Below, piece by piece: positions 8,642-18,548 of a stretch of DNA of 37,495 bases; the stretch's first letter is position 1, and each line of letters begins with the position of its first letter. A model generated the notes under the pieces. It had not been told where the DNA came from. It made no database searches and worked only from the letters and a program-made list of their open reading frames with translations. The position numbers and the translations under genes are program-made. This stretch comes from Gracilaria domingensis (lineage: Eukaryota; Rhodophyta; Florideophyceae; Gracilariales; Gracilariaceae), in contig VCMS01000414.1 in assembly GCA_022539475.1 (NCBI GenBank), forward strand, positions 1-37,495. Direction: 5' to 3'.

Positions 8642-9202
8642 TTGAGTTTAAATCACGTGCTTTCGTTCAAAAAGGAACGTAGGTACACGTCGACCTCAAC
8701 ACAAGGGTGTACTTCTCGTATTATCTACCACTGGTTATAAACCTCTGGTTTCCCAACGTTGTACGCTGTACACTTGTCCAATCTCGCACAGAAAAATAAA
8801 TCTCTTCCCTCCGCCGCCGCCCCCGCCCGTCCGACGTCCGATCTTTTGTTACCGTCGTGATCCGTGCCATCCTCGCGTTCTACTCCGCTCCGTCGTACGT
8901 TTTTCCGCCCTCGCACTCGCTACGAAGTGCGAGGGCGGAAAAAAGTACGACGGATTACGAAGTAGCGTGCTGAGAATGGATTCCATTAAGCGGACATGAA
9001 GCGTACCTTATTCTCTTTCTCCGCCCTCGTCGGACGCCTCCATAAAGCGGACAGCATCCGTATCTCACGGATGTATTCCGTGCAGTCTTTTCGTACGTGC
9101 TTCCATTTCCTTCTCCGTATCTTTGTTCTAAACTAACCAATCCTCACCACGTCTCTTCGCGCTCTGCGACATGTAAACGGCAGGAAAAAGGCTTTGGGTT
9201 AC
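8642..9202. other. Gene-poor spacer right of the transposase
   Basis: No credible coding sequence. It holds the hairpin at 8890-8953, recurring CCGCCCTCG motifs (8906, 9021) and two similar 13-bp boxes, CATTAAGCGGACA and CATAAAGCGGACA (8986 and 9041). The right end of the transposon may lie here. Confidence 0.4.
8890..8953. repeat. 28-bp near-perfect inverted repeat (hairpin)
   Basis: Arms 8890-8917 and 8926-8953 are complementary over 28 bp with one mismatch, around an 8-nt loop. The stem contains CCGCCCTCGCACT and ends in a CGTACG-like core. No coding frame covers it. Confidence 0.9.
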
Positions 9203-9343
9203 TTTTGCGAGTTACTAGGTCCCTCGACTTTTCTAGCGCAACGTTTCTGTTTTGCTCTTATCAATGGTACGTTCTATCGCATTTCAACTGTATCCAACGG
9301 AGCATTGACTAACTTTTGGATACCTTCTGCTTGCGTATACAGG
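9203..9343 (+). repeat. 141-bp direct repeat, copy 1
   Basis: It is repeated at 9577-9716 with about six substitutions and a one-base gap (about 96% identity). The copy ends with TGACTAAC, a pyrimidine-rich run and TACAG/G, which resembles a branch point plus 3' splice site. Confidence 0.9.
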
Positions 9344-9576
9344 AAAACGACCAATTTCATTTCGTCTCTCAAGATCGATCTCTGGCTGTTCGGGATAGGC
9401 GATTCTGGTACTTGGTTGGGACATAGGCTGCTCTCTCGTTTATCGCATCTTGCGGTATGTTTGCTGCTTGGGCATTCTTGGTGTCCTTGGTTGTGAGTTC
9501 TCGCTTCGACACCTTTCGCGCTTTACGATGATGGTGGGCTGGTAATCTAACCGATCCCTTTCCTTCTTCTTTTTCA

Positions 9577-9716
9577 TTTTGCGAGTTACTAGGTCCCTCG
9601 ACTTTTCTAGCGCAACGTTTCTGTTTTGCTTTATCAATGGTACGTTCCATCGCATTTCAAATGTATCCAACGGATCATTGACTAACTTATGGATACTTTC
9701 TGCTTGCGTATACAGG
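9577..9716 (+). repeat. 141-bp direct repeat, copy 2
   Basis: This is the second copy, 374 bp downstream of copy 1. It also ends at a TACAGG. A GTATGT donor-like hexamer lies at 9452-9457 between the copies, so 9452-9714 has the form of an intron. Confidence 0.9.
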
Positions 9717-9760
9717 TAAATGACTTTTGATGCGGACGTAGCTCACGAGTTGCAGGTGCA

Positions 9761-9814
9761 CGTTCCTCAAGTAGGGAACCATGCATCTGGGCATGTTTCC
9801 CTACATGAGGAACG
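9761..9814. repeat. 24-bp inverted repeat (hairpin A)
   Basis: Arms 9761-9784 and 9791-9814 pair over 24 bp with two mismatches around a 6-nt loop. Confidence 0.9.
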
Positions 9815-9847
9815 GAGAGGATGAGGCGCTTCGCGCCTCATCCTCTC
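9815..9847. repeat. 15-bp perfect hairpin (B)
   Basis: Arms 9815-9829 and 9833-9847 pair perfectly over 15 bp with a TTC loop. It abuts hairpin A with no spacer. Confidence 0.9.
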
Positions 9848-9893
9848 GGAGTGCGTATTTGTTCTACCGATACAGCCGATGGTGGACGTGCAG

Positions 9894-9913
9894 TCTGCGG
9901 CATCTGCCGCAGA
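9894..9913. repeat. 8-bp perfect hairpin (C)
   Basis: TCTGCGGC and GCCGCAGA flank a 4-nt loop. It is the third strong hairpin within 150 bp. Confidence 0.75.
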
Positions 9914-10869
9914 TTGCGCCTACACCCGCTCCATCATGGGGATATGGTACATGTAATATAGCGAAGTAGTGGTTAGCAAAAGCGGTCGATAGAAGAATAG
10001 ATACGAATAAAACGGTATGATTTCATAATGGGCATCATCTGTACTAGCACTAGTATTCCATGCGTTGCAGGGTATCATTCCGCAGAAGGTATCGTGTAAT
10101 GTGCACCTTAATGGAAACTGAACCTAGACTTCGCGAAATACAGTTCAGGTAGCCCTCGACTAAAGAACTAGCACGAGTGGAAAACCCACCAGTATTTACT
10201 GCACAGCGATTCTGGACGACCCAAGCAATTATCTGCAAATTTTGAAATAATTGATCTCGATATTTTTTCAAAAAATTTACTGGACGACCCTTGCCAATTT
10301 CTGGACGACCCTCGCCAAAAACTAGCATCTGCAAGAGACAGACGTATCAATCGTTCTCTATGGCATTGAATTACATTATGATGCGCTTCTTGATCACCCC
10401 ATACATATCATACGTAATATTTACCTGTATTTTGTTATAGTATTATGCAATCCTTGAAGAGAAAATACCAAGCAAAAAGGTGAGCGTTATTACGCTTTCA
10501 ACATGCACATATTTCATATTTCAACGCAATTTCTTCATGTTATTAGCATCATTAATTCACAATTTATTATTTACTCCTATTGTACTTTTTTATTATTTGT
10601 ACGTCATTTAAGGCATACATACAAATGTTTTCGAAGCAAAGAGAACTGCAAATATTCCTTACTTTCGTACATAGGGCGCACATATGCCTTACGAATAGTG
10701 CCATAGGTTGGTGAAAACGAGAAAATACACTCTATTTACAACTTTTTTCGACGAAAATGTGAATCATTAGCTAACCATTTACTTTATGGCGATTACATGG
10801 CGCATATCTCCTTCATGGTTCTATGCTAGACTCTCCGCCGAATCAGTGCTGATATGCGCCATTTATAGG
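9914..10869. other. A/T-rich stretch without genes
   Basis: No credible ORF. The undecamer CTGGACGACCC occurs three times on + (10212, 10280, 10301), twice followed by a TTGCCAA/TCGCCAA-like tail. Confidence 0.5.
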
Positions 10870-11600
10870 CTACTTATGGTTCCAGTTTTTACTAGGAGTC
10901 GTGTACCGGGGCAAGACAAAGTTTTTGTCTGTCTGCTGCAACAACTTCGCTCTGTTCAGCCTGTTGTTCTTCATCAAACACGCGCTTGTCATCACCATTT
11001 TTCTCGATTCTTCCCCGCCCCGCCGTTCATACCTCCGGTTGCAGGACAGTATCAAGAATTGGGCACCGCTCAGCGCCTCACTACTCCTATCGTCGGACTT
11101 TGCTTTTTTGGGAACATCAATCTTCGGCAACGCAACTATAGACTCACTGTACCCCTGTTGTTTAACCGAACCTGACGGGCGCGTCTCATGCGGATTTTGC
11201 TTTGAAGGTCGTTTGGTCACCCTTGAACTACTTGGCTTCCAAGGCTTGACTCAGGGAATATCTTTACGAGACGGGGACAGGCATATATCTAGTTCCTTAC
11301 GGTCTACCATAAAACTGGAGCTTGTGCTGCTCGCAACTTTCAAGCATAGCATGAATCCGCAGAACAATTACCTCTATTAGCCTTCTTATTCACAACGCTG
11401 CCAAAACAACAAGAGACTCCGTAGGTGTGCCCTGGCTTGCGGGTGCTGCCGGAGAGAAGCGGTTGAGAGCGATTAAACTTCGCAAAGTAGCGAATCCATT
11501 CGCTTCGCAAAGCTTCCATCTTTCTATTTAGATCCACCAGTAGCTTCGAAAGCCGTTTAGTTACTTCTAAAACTCCTCCAATTTTCGCTTCCTACTCTGT
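10870..11600 (-). pseudogene. Possible decayed coiled-coil gene
   Basis: On the - strand, a charged heptad-like segment at about 11600-11460 (Lys/Arg/Glu/Leu-rich, one internal stop) is followed in shifted frames by a Lys/Arg/Ser-rich segment at 11220-10870. The + strand frame over 10901-11380 looks like a shadow: hydrophobic, with no motifs. No family is recognised, and the case rests only on composition. Confidence 0.25.
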
Positions 11601-11794
11601 GATATCTTCTCTTACTTGCGTTAATTTCCTCTACATTGTTCGCCAATCACCGACCGTTACGGCGCTGGTTGTGGACGTCATTTTTGAACGGAATGACGCG
11701 AGTGATGACAAACCCAACAGAAAGCAGACAATGCCAGGGGGTACCAGCCAAGAATGGCAATGTGCAGTGGTGCACAAGAAACAATCAAAGTAGT

Positions 11795-11930
11795 AACGGC
11801 AGAAGCCCACGCCAACTCCAGACGAAGGCTCGAATAATAAACGGCTAAAGTCTGCGTCAAACTTCAGACACAGACTCGACACCAAACGGCTAAAGCTCGT
11901 GCCAGACTTCAGACACAAGCTCGAAAAGAC
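11795..11930. repeat. Three imperfect 45-bp tandem repeats
   Basis: Units start at 11795, 11839 and 11884. Each begins AACGGC(T/A)(A/G)AAG-like and contains a CCAGAC/TCAGACACA block. On the - strand the units read as 15-residue repeats of an SSLCLK...FSRL type. Confidence 0.65.
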
Positions 11931-12498
11931 TTTAAAAGAAAAGTGGGAGCCAATCCCCAGACGTAGGCAAAAGGTGTGATAAAAGAAAGAAAAAAGGGGG
12001 GAAGGCCAGAACCACCAAGTGGCCAAAGAGGTAATAGTAAAGGAAGGCCCACCCCACTAAAGTGAGAGAAAGGGAAAGGTTGATGGCAAGGTTGACAAGC
12101 AGGTGTTGCTGTTTATGTGGGGGTGTGGTGGGTGGTGGGTGGTTGGCGAGGACCGAAGAAGGGTCAACTCGAATGCCACCCTGCTTATATAGACGATTGC
12201 TACCCTCCATTCTAGCTTTTCTTTGAGTGTAGCAAATCGTAGAAACCATTTCTACGCGTTTCTAATTTCTACTCTATCACAAGATTAATTCTAGACACTT
12301 TGTCGCCTTACTAATGCCTTACTAGTTCCTCCTCTGAAGCTCCCAGCCATTCAGCCATTTCTAACAATTTGTTAGGGAGCTTCTAGAAATTCTAGATTAT
12401 ACTAAAGACTTCTAAACCAGTCATTCAGAAACATCCAGAAGCGCCTGTGCTTCTTAAATGTAGAAATCTAACATCACTGATAAGAAGTAAATAGTAAT
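11931..12498. other. Noncoding leader or LTR-like region
   Basis: No convincing gene. It contains a purine-rich run (11935-12080), a TATA-like CTTATATAG at 12184-12192 (TATATAAG when read on -) and several TTCTAGAA-type motifs from about 12240 on. It may be an LTR or promoter region associated with the heat-shock-element array. No terminal repeats were found. Confidence 0.35.
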
Positions 12499-12561
12499 TT
12501 CCAGTGCCTTCTGGAACTTTTCAGAAATTTCTAGGTCACTCCAGAAGGTTCCAGAATTTTC
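12499..12561 (+). promoter_or_regulatory. Heat-shock element array
   Basis: Alternating TTC and GAA triplets occur every 5 bp in one register: TTC 12499, 12509, 12529, 12549, 12559 and GAA 12514, 12524, 12544, 12554, with one-mismatch units at 12519 (TTT) and 12539 (CTC). The block 12544-12561 is a perfect four-unit element. Trimeric heat-shock factor (HSF) recognises inverted nGAAn pentamers; that is established across eukaryotes. The array ends 145 bp before the ATG at 12707. Confidence 0.7.
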
Positions 12562-12706
12562 CTGTAATGGGGAGCACATGCGCTTTTCCCAATCGCGACC
12601 TTTTGTGGCGCGCGTGACGGGTTGTCACTCCAAGCAGTACTGCAGATTTTGCATAACATATTCTGCTTTCTTACTTCGCCCGGGCCCTTCTGTCCTTGCT
12701 ACTACC

Positions 12707-13120
12707 ATGCCTCCTCCTAGTCCTGCCTTCGCTGCCGCTCCTGCCGTTGTCGCTCCCGCCGTCGAATCAGATGACCTTGACGAGCCCGACTCGATCGAGT
12801 TCGTCGGCGAGCTCCGTGCCTCTCCTATCGCGCAGCCTCCCGCTCTATCACCTTCCGTCGCGCGGCCTCCAGCTGCACCCTCTGGTTCTCCGTTGGCGCC
12901 TCCGTTCGTTTCGCTCACCAACCCGGCTTCTTCAAGCTCTGTATCCACCTTCCACCTATCACGAGCCTATTTGGCTGGGTGGCAGGATGCGTACAGATGC
13001 GTGGAGGAGACGATGAACTGTCATGGTCCTTCAGGAATCACGTATGGGGTCCTCTCTAGAACCCTACGGACCATGCGCCGCTTTCCGATGGCCATCGAGG
13101 CCCGCTTGCTAGACTCGTAA
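12707..13120 (+). CDS. Small Pro/Ala/Ser-rich protein of unknown function
   Basis: ATG 12707 has a good context (ACCATGCC) and opens 137 codons. Residues 1-85 are low-complexity Pro/Ala/Ser/Val with an acidic DSDDLDEPDSIEF-type patch. The C-terminal 50 residues are ordered-looking, with Tyr, Trp, Cys and a basic Arg-rich end. GC content and pyrimidine-rich third positions contrast with the A/T-rich flanks. The frame continues upstream to 12578, but the start at 12707 avoids an unlikely N-terminus. It lies downstream of the heat-shock-element array, so heat-induced expression is a reasonable inference. It could be a small retroelement ORF or a host gene. No family is recognised. Confidence 0.5.
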   Translation: MPPPSPAFAAAPAVVAPAVESDDLDEPDSIEFVGELRASPIAQPPALSPSVARPPAAPSGSPLAPPFVSLTNPASSSSVSTFHLSRAYLAGWQDAYRCVEETMNCHGPSGITYGVLSRTLRTMRRFPMAIEARLLDS

Positions 13121-14700
13121 CCGCTCCTGCCTCCCCGTGGATTAGCTTCAAGTAAATATATGCTTTTATTTTTTATTTATTTTTTTTTCTTTTGTGTCTC
13201 TTTCGCTCTTCACACTGGTTTGATCACCTTAGTGCAAAATCTTCTTTCGCGTGTTAGGCGTTTGTTGATTGTAATACTGGAGCAGGAGCTGCTTCGTGCG
13301 TTCTTAGGTACCCGGACTCGAGAGAGTCACGGCATGTTCGGGTATGTTCGGAGGTTCTTCGGACGATTCAGCTAATGGATTCATCACGGTCTCAAGGGCT
13401 TGCTGTGACCTTGTTAGCATGCGTTGTTTCGATTGGGTTTCACTCCTCCAGTTCATAACTATTCGGACCCAAATGATTGTTAATGCAGTTTCGATACAAA
13501 AAAAGGCCAGAATCTTTAATTCTAAAGTGATTGTAATTTTTCAGTTTCTGCTTTCTTGACATTTTTGTTCCGCGATTTGGTCCTATAAATTGTGTCTCAA
13601 TGTTTCTTCTTCAACCGTCTTTCCATATGTTCATCTATTTTTCACGCTTTGGATGAAATGTTTTGGATACTAGTTTGCTACAAAATTTGCAGATGCAGTT
13701 CATTTCTTTGGAGAATTCGACAACATTGCGGGGTGAACCTTCGTTTCAACCCTTTCTAGAAACTTCGAAAGACTAGATATTGTTCATCATACACCACTAG
13801 CTTGAAAAGTTATTTGCTTTTCTTTTGGGACTTTATCACTTTTAGAATATCTTTCGAGGCCGAGATAAAAGTATTTCTTTTTAACAAAACCAGTTCCAGT
13901 TACTAATGGCGATCTCGAATGGAGGTTATCTTCCCATCACTACAACGTTGGGTTTCTTTGAGAACTCCCCGTCCTACGCGTATTGTTAAGAGTTTCGTCT
14001 TTTCCAGTAGAAAAATGACAATAGGATTCTAAAGTGTACTAAAAGGTAAGCAACAATCACAAAAAGCTCAACACAATCGATAAAAAGTTAAATCTATTTC
14101 GATCCTAGACATTCAATAATATAAAAATATCGTTCTACTGGCGTCGCTTTAGTATGTCAATATTTACCTTGAGACATTCCGGGTTATTATTATTCATCGG
14201 TGCATGGAAACCTGACTGCGGCTCTCCTTCACTCTCTAAATCGTACCAGAAGTTGGATCGCATGTTATAATTTTCTTTTTTCGAAAAACTTTTACGATCT
14301 TCACAACAATGGAAATATATATCTACTGAGAAATTCCTTCTCAGCATCTACATTAATATCTTTTGCTCGTCTTGCCAAAACTATCTGCACCATTTCCATA
14401 ATTCGAGTTCCTTTTACAAATTTCTCAACTTTCTGCGATATATTTTGGGAAGCTCTCTGTCTATATCTCCTACATATTCCTTTTCTGTTGTTATTATCCC
14501 ATCGTTCGGGTACTGCATTCTTTTATATTTCTTTATTTATAAGAACTGAGGGGATTTAGAGAGTTTAGACCCTTTGCTGGTCTAGCTAGTGAGGTACTGC
14601 TTAGAATAATCTGAGAATTAACCGATAAATCCGGGGACCCACTGACCGCACTACTCTTAAACAATTTAGTCTAGGGTTCACTCTATTCTAGATCTCTACG
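13121..14700. other. A/T-rich gene-free stretch
   Basis: Only short A/T-rich chance frames (for example 14200-14559 +) are present. Nothing with recognisable composition, motifs or repeats was found. Confidence 0.55.
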
Positions 14701-14984
14701 CCCTATGAACATCGAATATGGCCGAAACATGACCGAAAAATGACCGATATGTGGGCGTTCAGCTCGAAAATTTGTGATAACATGTACTTCGTCAAAATAA
14801 ACAATTCTTTTCATTTTCAAGGAGGTGGCCGAAATATGGCCCAAATTTGGCCGAAATGGGGACACCAAGAAAAATGTAAATTGTTCTTCTCCACCAGTTA
14901 CACGTTCTCACAAATTTTCGAGCTAAACACCCGCATTTTGGTTATGTTTCGGCCATATTTTGGCCATTTGCGATGTTCCTAGCG
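14701..14984. mobile_element. 284-bp foldback MITE-like element
   Basis: The left half (14701 to about 14790) and right half (about 14895-14984) are imperfect inverted repeats. They share CGAAAATTTGTGA, GGCCGAAACAT and the terminus GAACATCG/CGATGTTC. The 14-bp ends CCCTATGAACATCG and CGATGTTCCTAGCG match at 12 of 14 positions. A flanking TACG occurs on both sides (14697-14700, 14985-14988) and could be a 4-bp target-site duplication, although it also partly extends the inverted repeat. The centre carries repeated GGCC(G/C)AAA motifs. No coding capacity. Confidence 0.75.
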
Positions 14985-14989
14985 TACGA

Positions 14990-16700
14990 TTGAGAGGTAT
15001 CCGCTATACCATATCAAGGAATTAAAAGTATACCTCATTTTTATTCAATAAAAGCCATAAAGCACTTTGCCAAAGGAGCGAAAAGAAGCGTTGGAATGAT
15101 TCGACCCATTGTTGACCAGTTTGTGGCTTGCTTTCCTTCATGCGGAGCGCTGAAGAAGAGTGCTTGATGAAAATCGAAAGCCATATTCAAGCTCCTTTAG
15201 AATGAAAAGGTCTTTCAAGTGCTGCTGAACTATTTCATCGGTAATGCCTTGTACTCTATGGTTTTCAAGTGCATTTCTGTTGGATATTGTGTTTAGCAAA
15301 CCTGCTTTTTGCCTCCTTGTTTCATCTGAATTCTGTCTCAACAGTTTCTAAGGCACTCTTCTCGAACCGAGAGAACTGATCGAAAGAAGTGAAGATGTTG
15401 CTCGCTATTTATATATGTCGGATCTGAGAAAAGTTCGCACTTTCTCCTCTTCTACCTGGTTTACAACGTATTCGGGGCATCTGTAGCGATTCGTTGCGTA
15501 TTTGTTGAAGACGCGAGTGTCATGCGCAACATGTGAATTTTGTTCAATGAAAGCGGGAAACCGTGTCGTCATCAGCTACACTATGAAAGTATCAGTCTTT
15601 TCCAAAGTCAGACCTTCCCCATAGGATGAGTCGAAAACATTTGTTCCATCATGGTTATCCTTGTTCCTTTTCCAGTTATGGGGCATCAAACTTGACGCCT
15701 ACTTATGTGTCCGTATTCTCCCGAATGCTTCCAAACTCGGGAAATGAACATAAGAAGCTTTCCGACTAGATACCAAAATTGTTTGTGCAGTTTGGAGCAC
15801 GTCTGATATTTGTTCTGAGGTTGAGGGCCACTGTTCTTCTCATGAAAGGAGTGCAATAGAGATTGGCTACCGCCCAAAGCAATGATAAACATCCTCTTTG
15901 GAACCAGTGCTCTCACAGAAACAGGTTCGTACGAGATTCTTAACCTTTATATCAAACACTTTGAACGCAATTGGCTTTACATCGTCTTGGTTTTTCCGAT
16001 TACGTGCGGAGTGCTGGTCACACTTCTTCACACGGTGATTTAATAAAGTATTTTTCATCATTCTCATTCTGTTTAATGAAAAATGGACAAAGTTGTTATC
16101 TGGTGGTACGTAGATCTCTTGTTCCTGATATCGAGTCTCAAAACGCAGAAGTTTTTTGCGTGCTGTTCGAAAAACAATCCCTTTCCACAGAATCGTGACG
16201 AAATGAATCCAGTCAATATCGACAATCAGTTTCAGAGAGACCCCTAAAGTTCTCGGAAGAACAGAACTTCTGTTATGAGAAACCTTACTTCGTAAGCAAG
16301 AACTAAGAGAGCATCCGTCTGTGAAAATATTATCAGGAGAATTTTGGTATTGCTCAGTACCCTCTTCCAAACTCAATCTGATAGTAGATAGTGCCTGATT
16401 ATGGTAATTATCCGAGTGCGCTATTATCCCAACAAGTTAAACGACGCATACAAGAAAGGATTACAATATGTATCTGCGTCGAAATCATAAATAGTACTCG
16501 TTGGCAAGCGGTATTCTTTTTCAAGTTCATACTCTAAAAATGGACAGTGAAGAACTGTCCTTTCTTCAGAAGCAAATGTGGAACTAAATTTTGTTCGTGT
16601 ACGATTCACACTCGTAAGATTAGAACTTATGGTGACCGGCTCGAGGTCTTCATTCCTCTGAGAAAGATCATTTCTTGCTTGCGGCTTTTCGATTGCTTCA
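14990..16700 (-). pseudogene. Scattered coding-like fragments, no recognisable gene
   Basis: The longest - strand frame (15867-16376) is 169 codons. It has no ATG near its start and is Cys, His, Arg and Lys-rich at the C-terminus. Shorter frames lie at 15686-15916, 15138-15341 and 16424-16609. A/T content is high and the frames do not join without shifts. It may be a decayed gene on -, or chance. Confidence 0.2.
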
Positions 16701-16710
16701 TCCTTCTTCT

Positions 16711-17625
16711 TGTAGAGTAACGCAAAATCGAGTGATAATCGTGAAGATGCTACTCATATAAGCAGAGGTGAGTATAGGAGGATCCACTCACAATGTATGA
16801 ATGGGACCCAATTTTGGAAGTTACTTTTAGATGGCTTTCCCAGATTTTTACCTGTAATCACGGGCGCCATTGCTTGCTGTTACCGCTAGGTGAACGCGTG
16901 TATGACACGACCGTGTGTGCATAACATGGGAGGATAGATGGTGCACCTGAGGCGCCTGACACTGGATTACCGAAGTGTACGGAACCCTGCGGGTGTGCAC
17001 CACGTGCACATAGTTAGTTAGCAGACTTAATTAGGTGAGCGTGATCCCCAGGCAAAACTCGTTAAAGGAAAACTAAAAGGGTTTTCAGTAGACTTGCAGA
17101 CAAGATGACTGGTGTAGTAAGGTAATATCACCAACTTCATTGAAAAATAAGTAAGTTTTTGTTGCACTGACATTTCCATGAGTGTGATTTTTTTACAAAA
17201 TTAAAGTCTTCGAAAGTGCCCTTACACTTTATTGAAAGGCATCAATTTCATTTACTGCCGCATGAAGATTCAATGACAATGAGATTTGCTAGAAATCTCA
17301 CGGACGCGACCGCCTTTGCAAAGTCAACCCGAGCACTCCCCAAGTGAACTCTCTGTCGAGTAGCGCTCCTTCGAGTAGACTCAGCACGAGTGAGGCTCTA
17401 GCGTCAGCCGCCTACGTGGGTTATCACTCTCACGAGTATAAATGCGTCTGGTTACGGTGGTCCTACCCTCTCGGTACCCCTGAGGAACATCTTTCGCTGA
17501 TTTCAGGACTTGCGAGTTATACCGAGGAGGTATCAGACTAGATTACGAAGTGATCCGACTCTGCATAGAGTTTAGCCGTGGTTACGGAACCCCGTGCATC
17601 CCTGTTGGAGGACTCGCGCCGCTCC
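16711..17625 (+). mobile_element. Ty3/gypsy LTR copy (solo or truncated)
   Basis: It begins TGTAGAG..AACGC and matches, in inverted orientation, the LTR at 27150-27809. Long blocks are shared, for example GGACCCAATTTTGG, GTGCACCTGAGG, TTTGCAAAGTCAACCCGAGC, GTGGGTTATCACTCTC and GACTAGATTACGAAGTGATC. It differs by about 250 bp of unrelated A/T-rich sequence inserted near 17048-17300. No gag or pol follows on +, so it is a solo or truncated LTR. The end is set where homology stops. Confidence 0.7.
17048..17300. mobile_element. About 250-bp insertion inside the LTR
   Basis: This segment is absent from the related LTR at 27150-27809; flanking homology resumes immediately on both sides. It is A/T-rich with no ORF. 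Terminal repeats or a target duplication are not evident. Confidence 0.5.
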
Positions 17626-18548
17626 TGTGGTGCAAGCTCTTAAACGGGAAACACGCAGAGAACGTTCGAGATCCTGCTCCCTGTTGAGGTGGAAGCTCGG
17701 CAGGAGAGTCTCTGTTGCCACCCAGGAACTGGGTGTAAAGGCAGTAGTGAACCGAGATAAAACCTACAGAGGTGAAATACAGAAGCCAGAAAGGTAGAAA
17801 AATTGCAGAAAGAATGGGGGAAAAGGTAAGGAAACTCGAGAGAGTGGACTGTCGACTCCAAGAGGAGGCGTAGCGCGAAAAGGAAAGGAGAAAGAAAGAT
17901 ACAGAAAAAGGGAGTCGAGGGCCATGCGTAAGCAGGCAACAGGCCCGAAAGACGGGGAAAGACAAAAGAGAACCAAGGGAAGAACCCAATACTGAGGGGG
18001 AAATCTGTCGTGCAATGAGGAGTAATAATCACACAATAAGGTCAACCCACACTGGGTATGCGGATATCCTGAAGCGTCCCAAGGGAATTTCGTGTACTTC
18101 GATCTCTTGAGGTGACCCTCCGAACGGAGTAGTGCACCAGCAAGGGCAGTAAGGCGGTGTCTAAACAAGAGTGACCAAAAACGTGATCGCTGACTCATTG
18201 TTCTAAAGAGCCCAGGCCATTCACGCTTTCAAAAGTTTGTAAACGCCCCTACCCTTTTCTTAAAGGGTCAAACGGTGTTCAAATTTGATTCTGGAAAACC
18301 ACTAAACGCTATTTGGCTACCTCTTCTCCAATCATTTAAAATTCTGTCCACCATATACATTCCTAAAATCCCAGCTCTCATCCCAATGCTCCTGCGCATA
18401 ATAACATACCAGAACTTCCTCAAACCGGCTGTAAACCAGGTATACTCTCCACACCATTCTTTAATCTCCATCTTGCGTTCCTTCACGTTTCTTTTCCTCT
18501 CTGTGCGCAACAATCTAGAATTGTTACTCCCTTCGTTTGGCACTTGTA
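17626..18548. other. Purine-rich noncoding stretch after the LTR
   Basis: No supported gene. The + strand is A/G-rich from about 17790 to 17990. An ACCCTTT..AAAGGGT inverted repeat lies near 18250. The - strand frames here are hydrophobic shadows of the purine run. Confidence 0.45.

Larger units (their letters stand above)
305..8700. mobile_element. Plavaka-like DNA transposon with cargo genes
   Basis: The unit is inferred from four closely packed genes: three on + (305-5297) converging on a - strand transposase (5348-8524), with only 50 bp between the two stop codons. Plavaka elements are CACTA-related DNA transposons, known mainly from fungi and often carrying extra genes. Terminal inverted repeats and target duplications were not identified. 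The left end is probably outside the window and the right end is somewhere beyond 8524. Inclusion of the three + genes as cargo is inference from packing. They could instead be host genes next to an insertion. Confidence 0.5.

Noticed and set aside
8880..9950. CRISPR-like or bacterial repeat array
   Set aside because: Repeats are hairpins and a single duplication, not regularly spaced; the window is eukaryotic.
10901..11380. 159-codon + strand frame
   Set aside because: No ATG-supported motif, hydrophobic composition typical of an antisense shadow, and the - strand reading looks more coding-like.
14200..14559. 119-codon + frame
   Set aside because: Very A/T-rich, Phe/Leu/Ile-dominated and no start context; chance frame.
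17582..18198. Long - strand hydrophobic frames
   Set aside because: They are the complement of a purine-rich + strand run, giving artificial Leu/Phe/Ser-rich translations.
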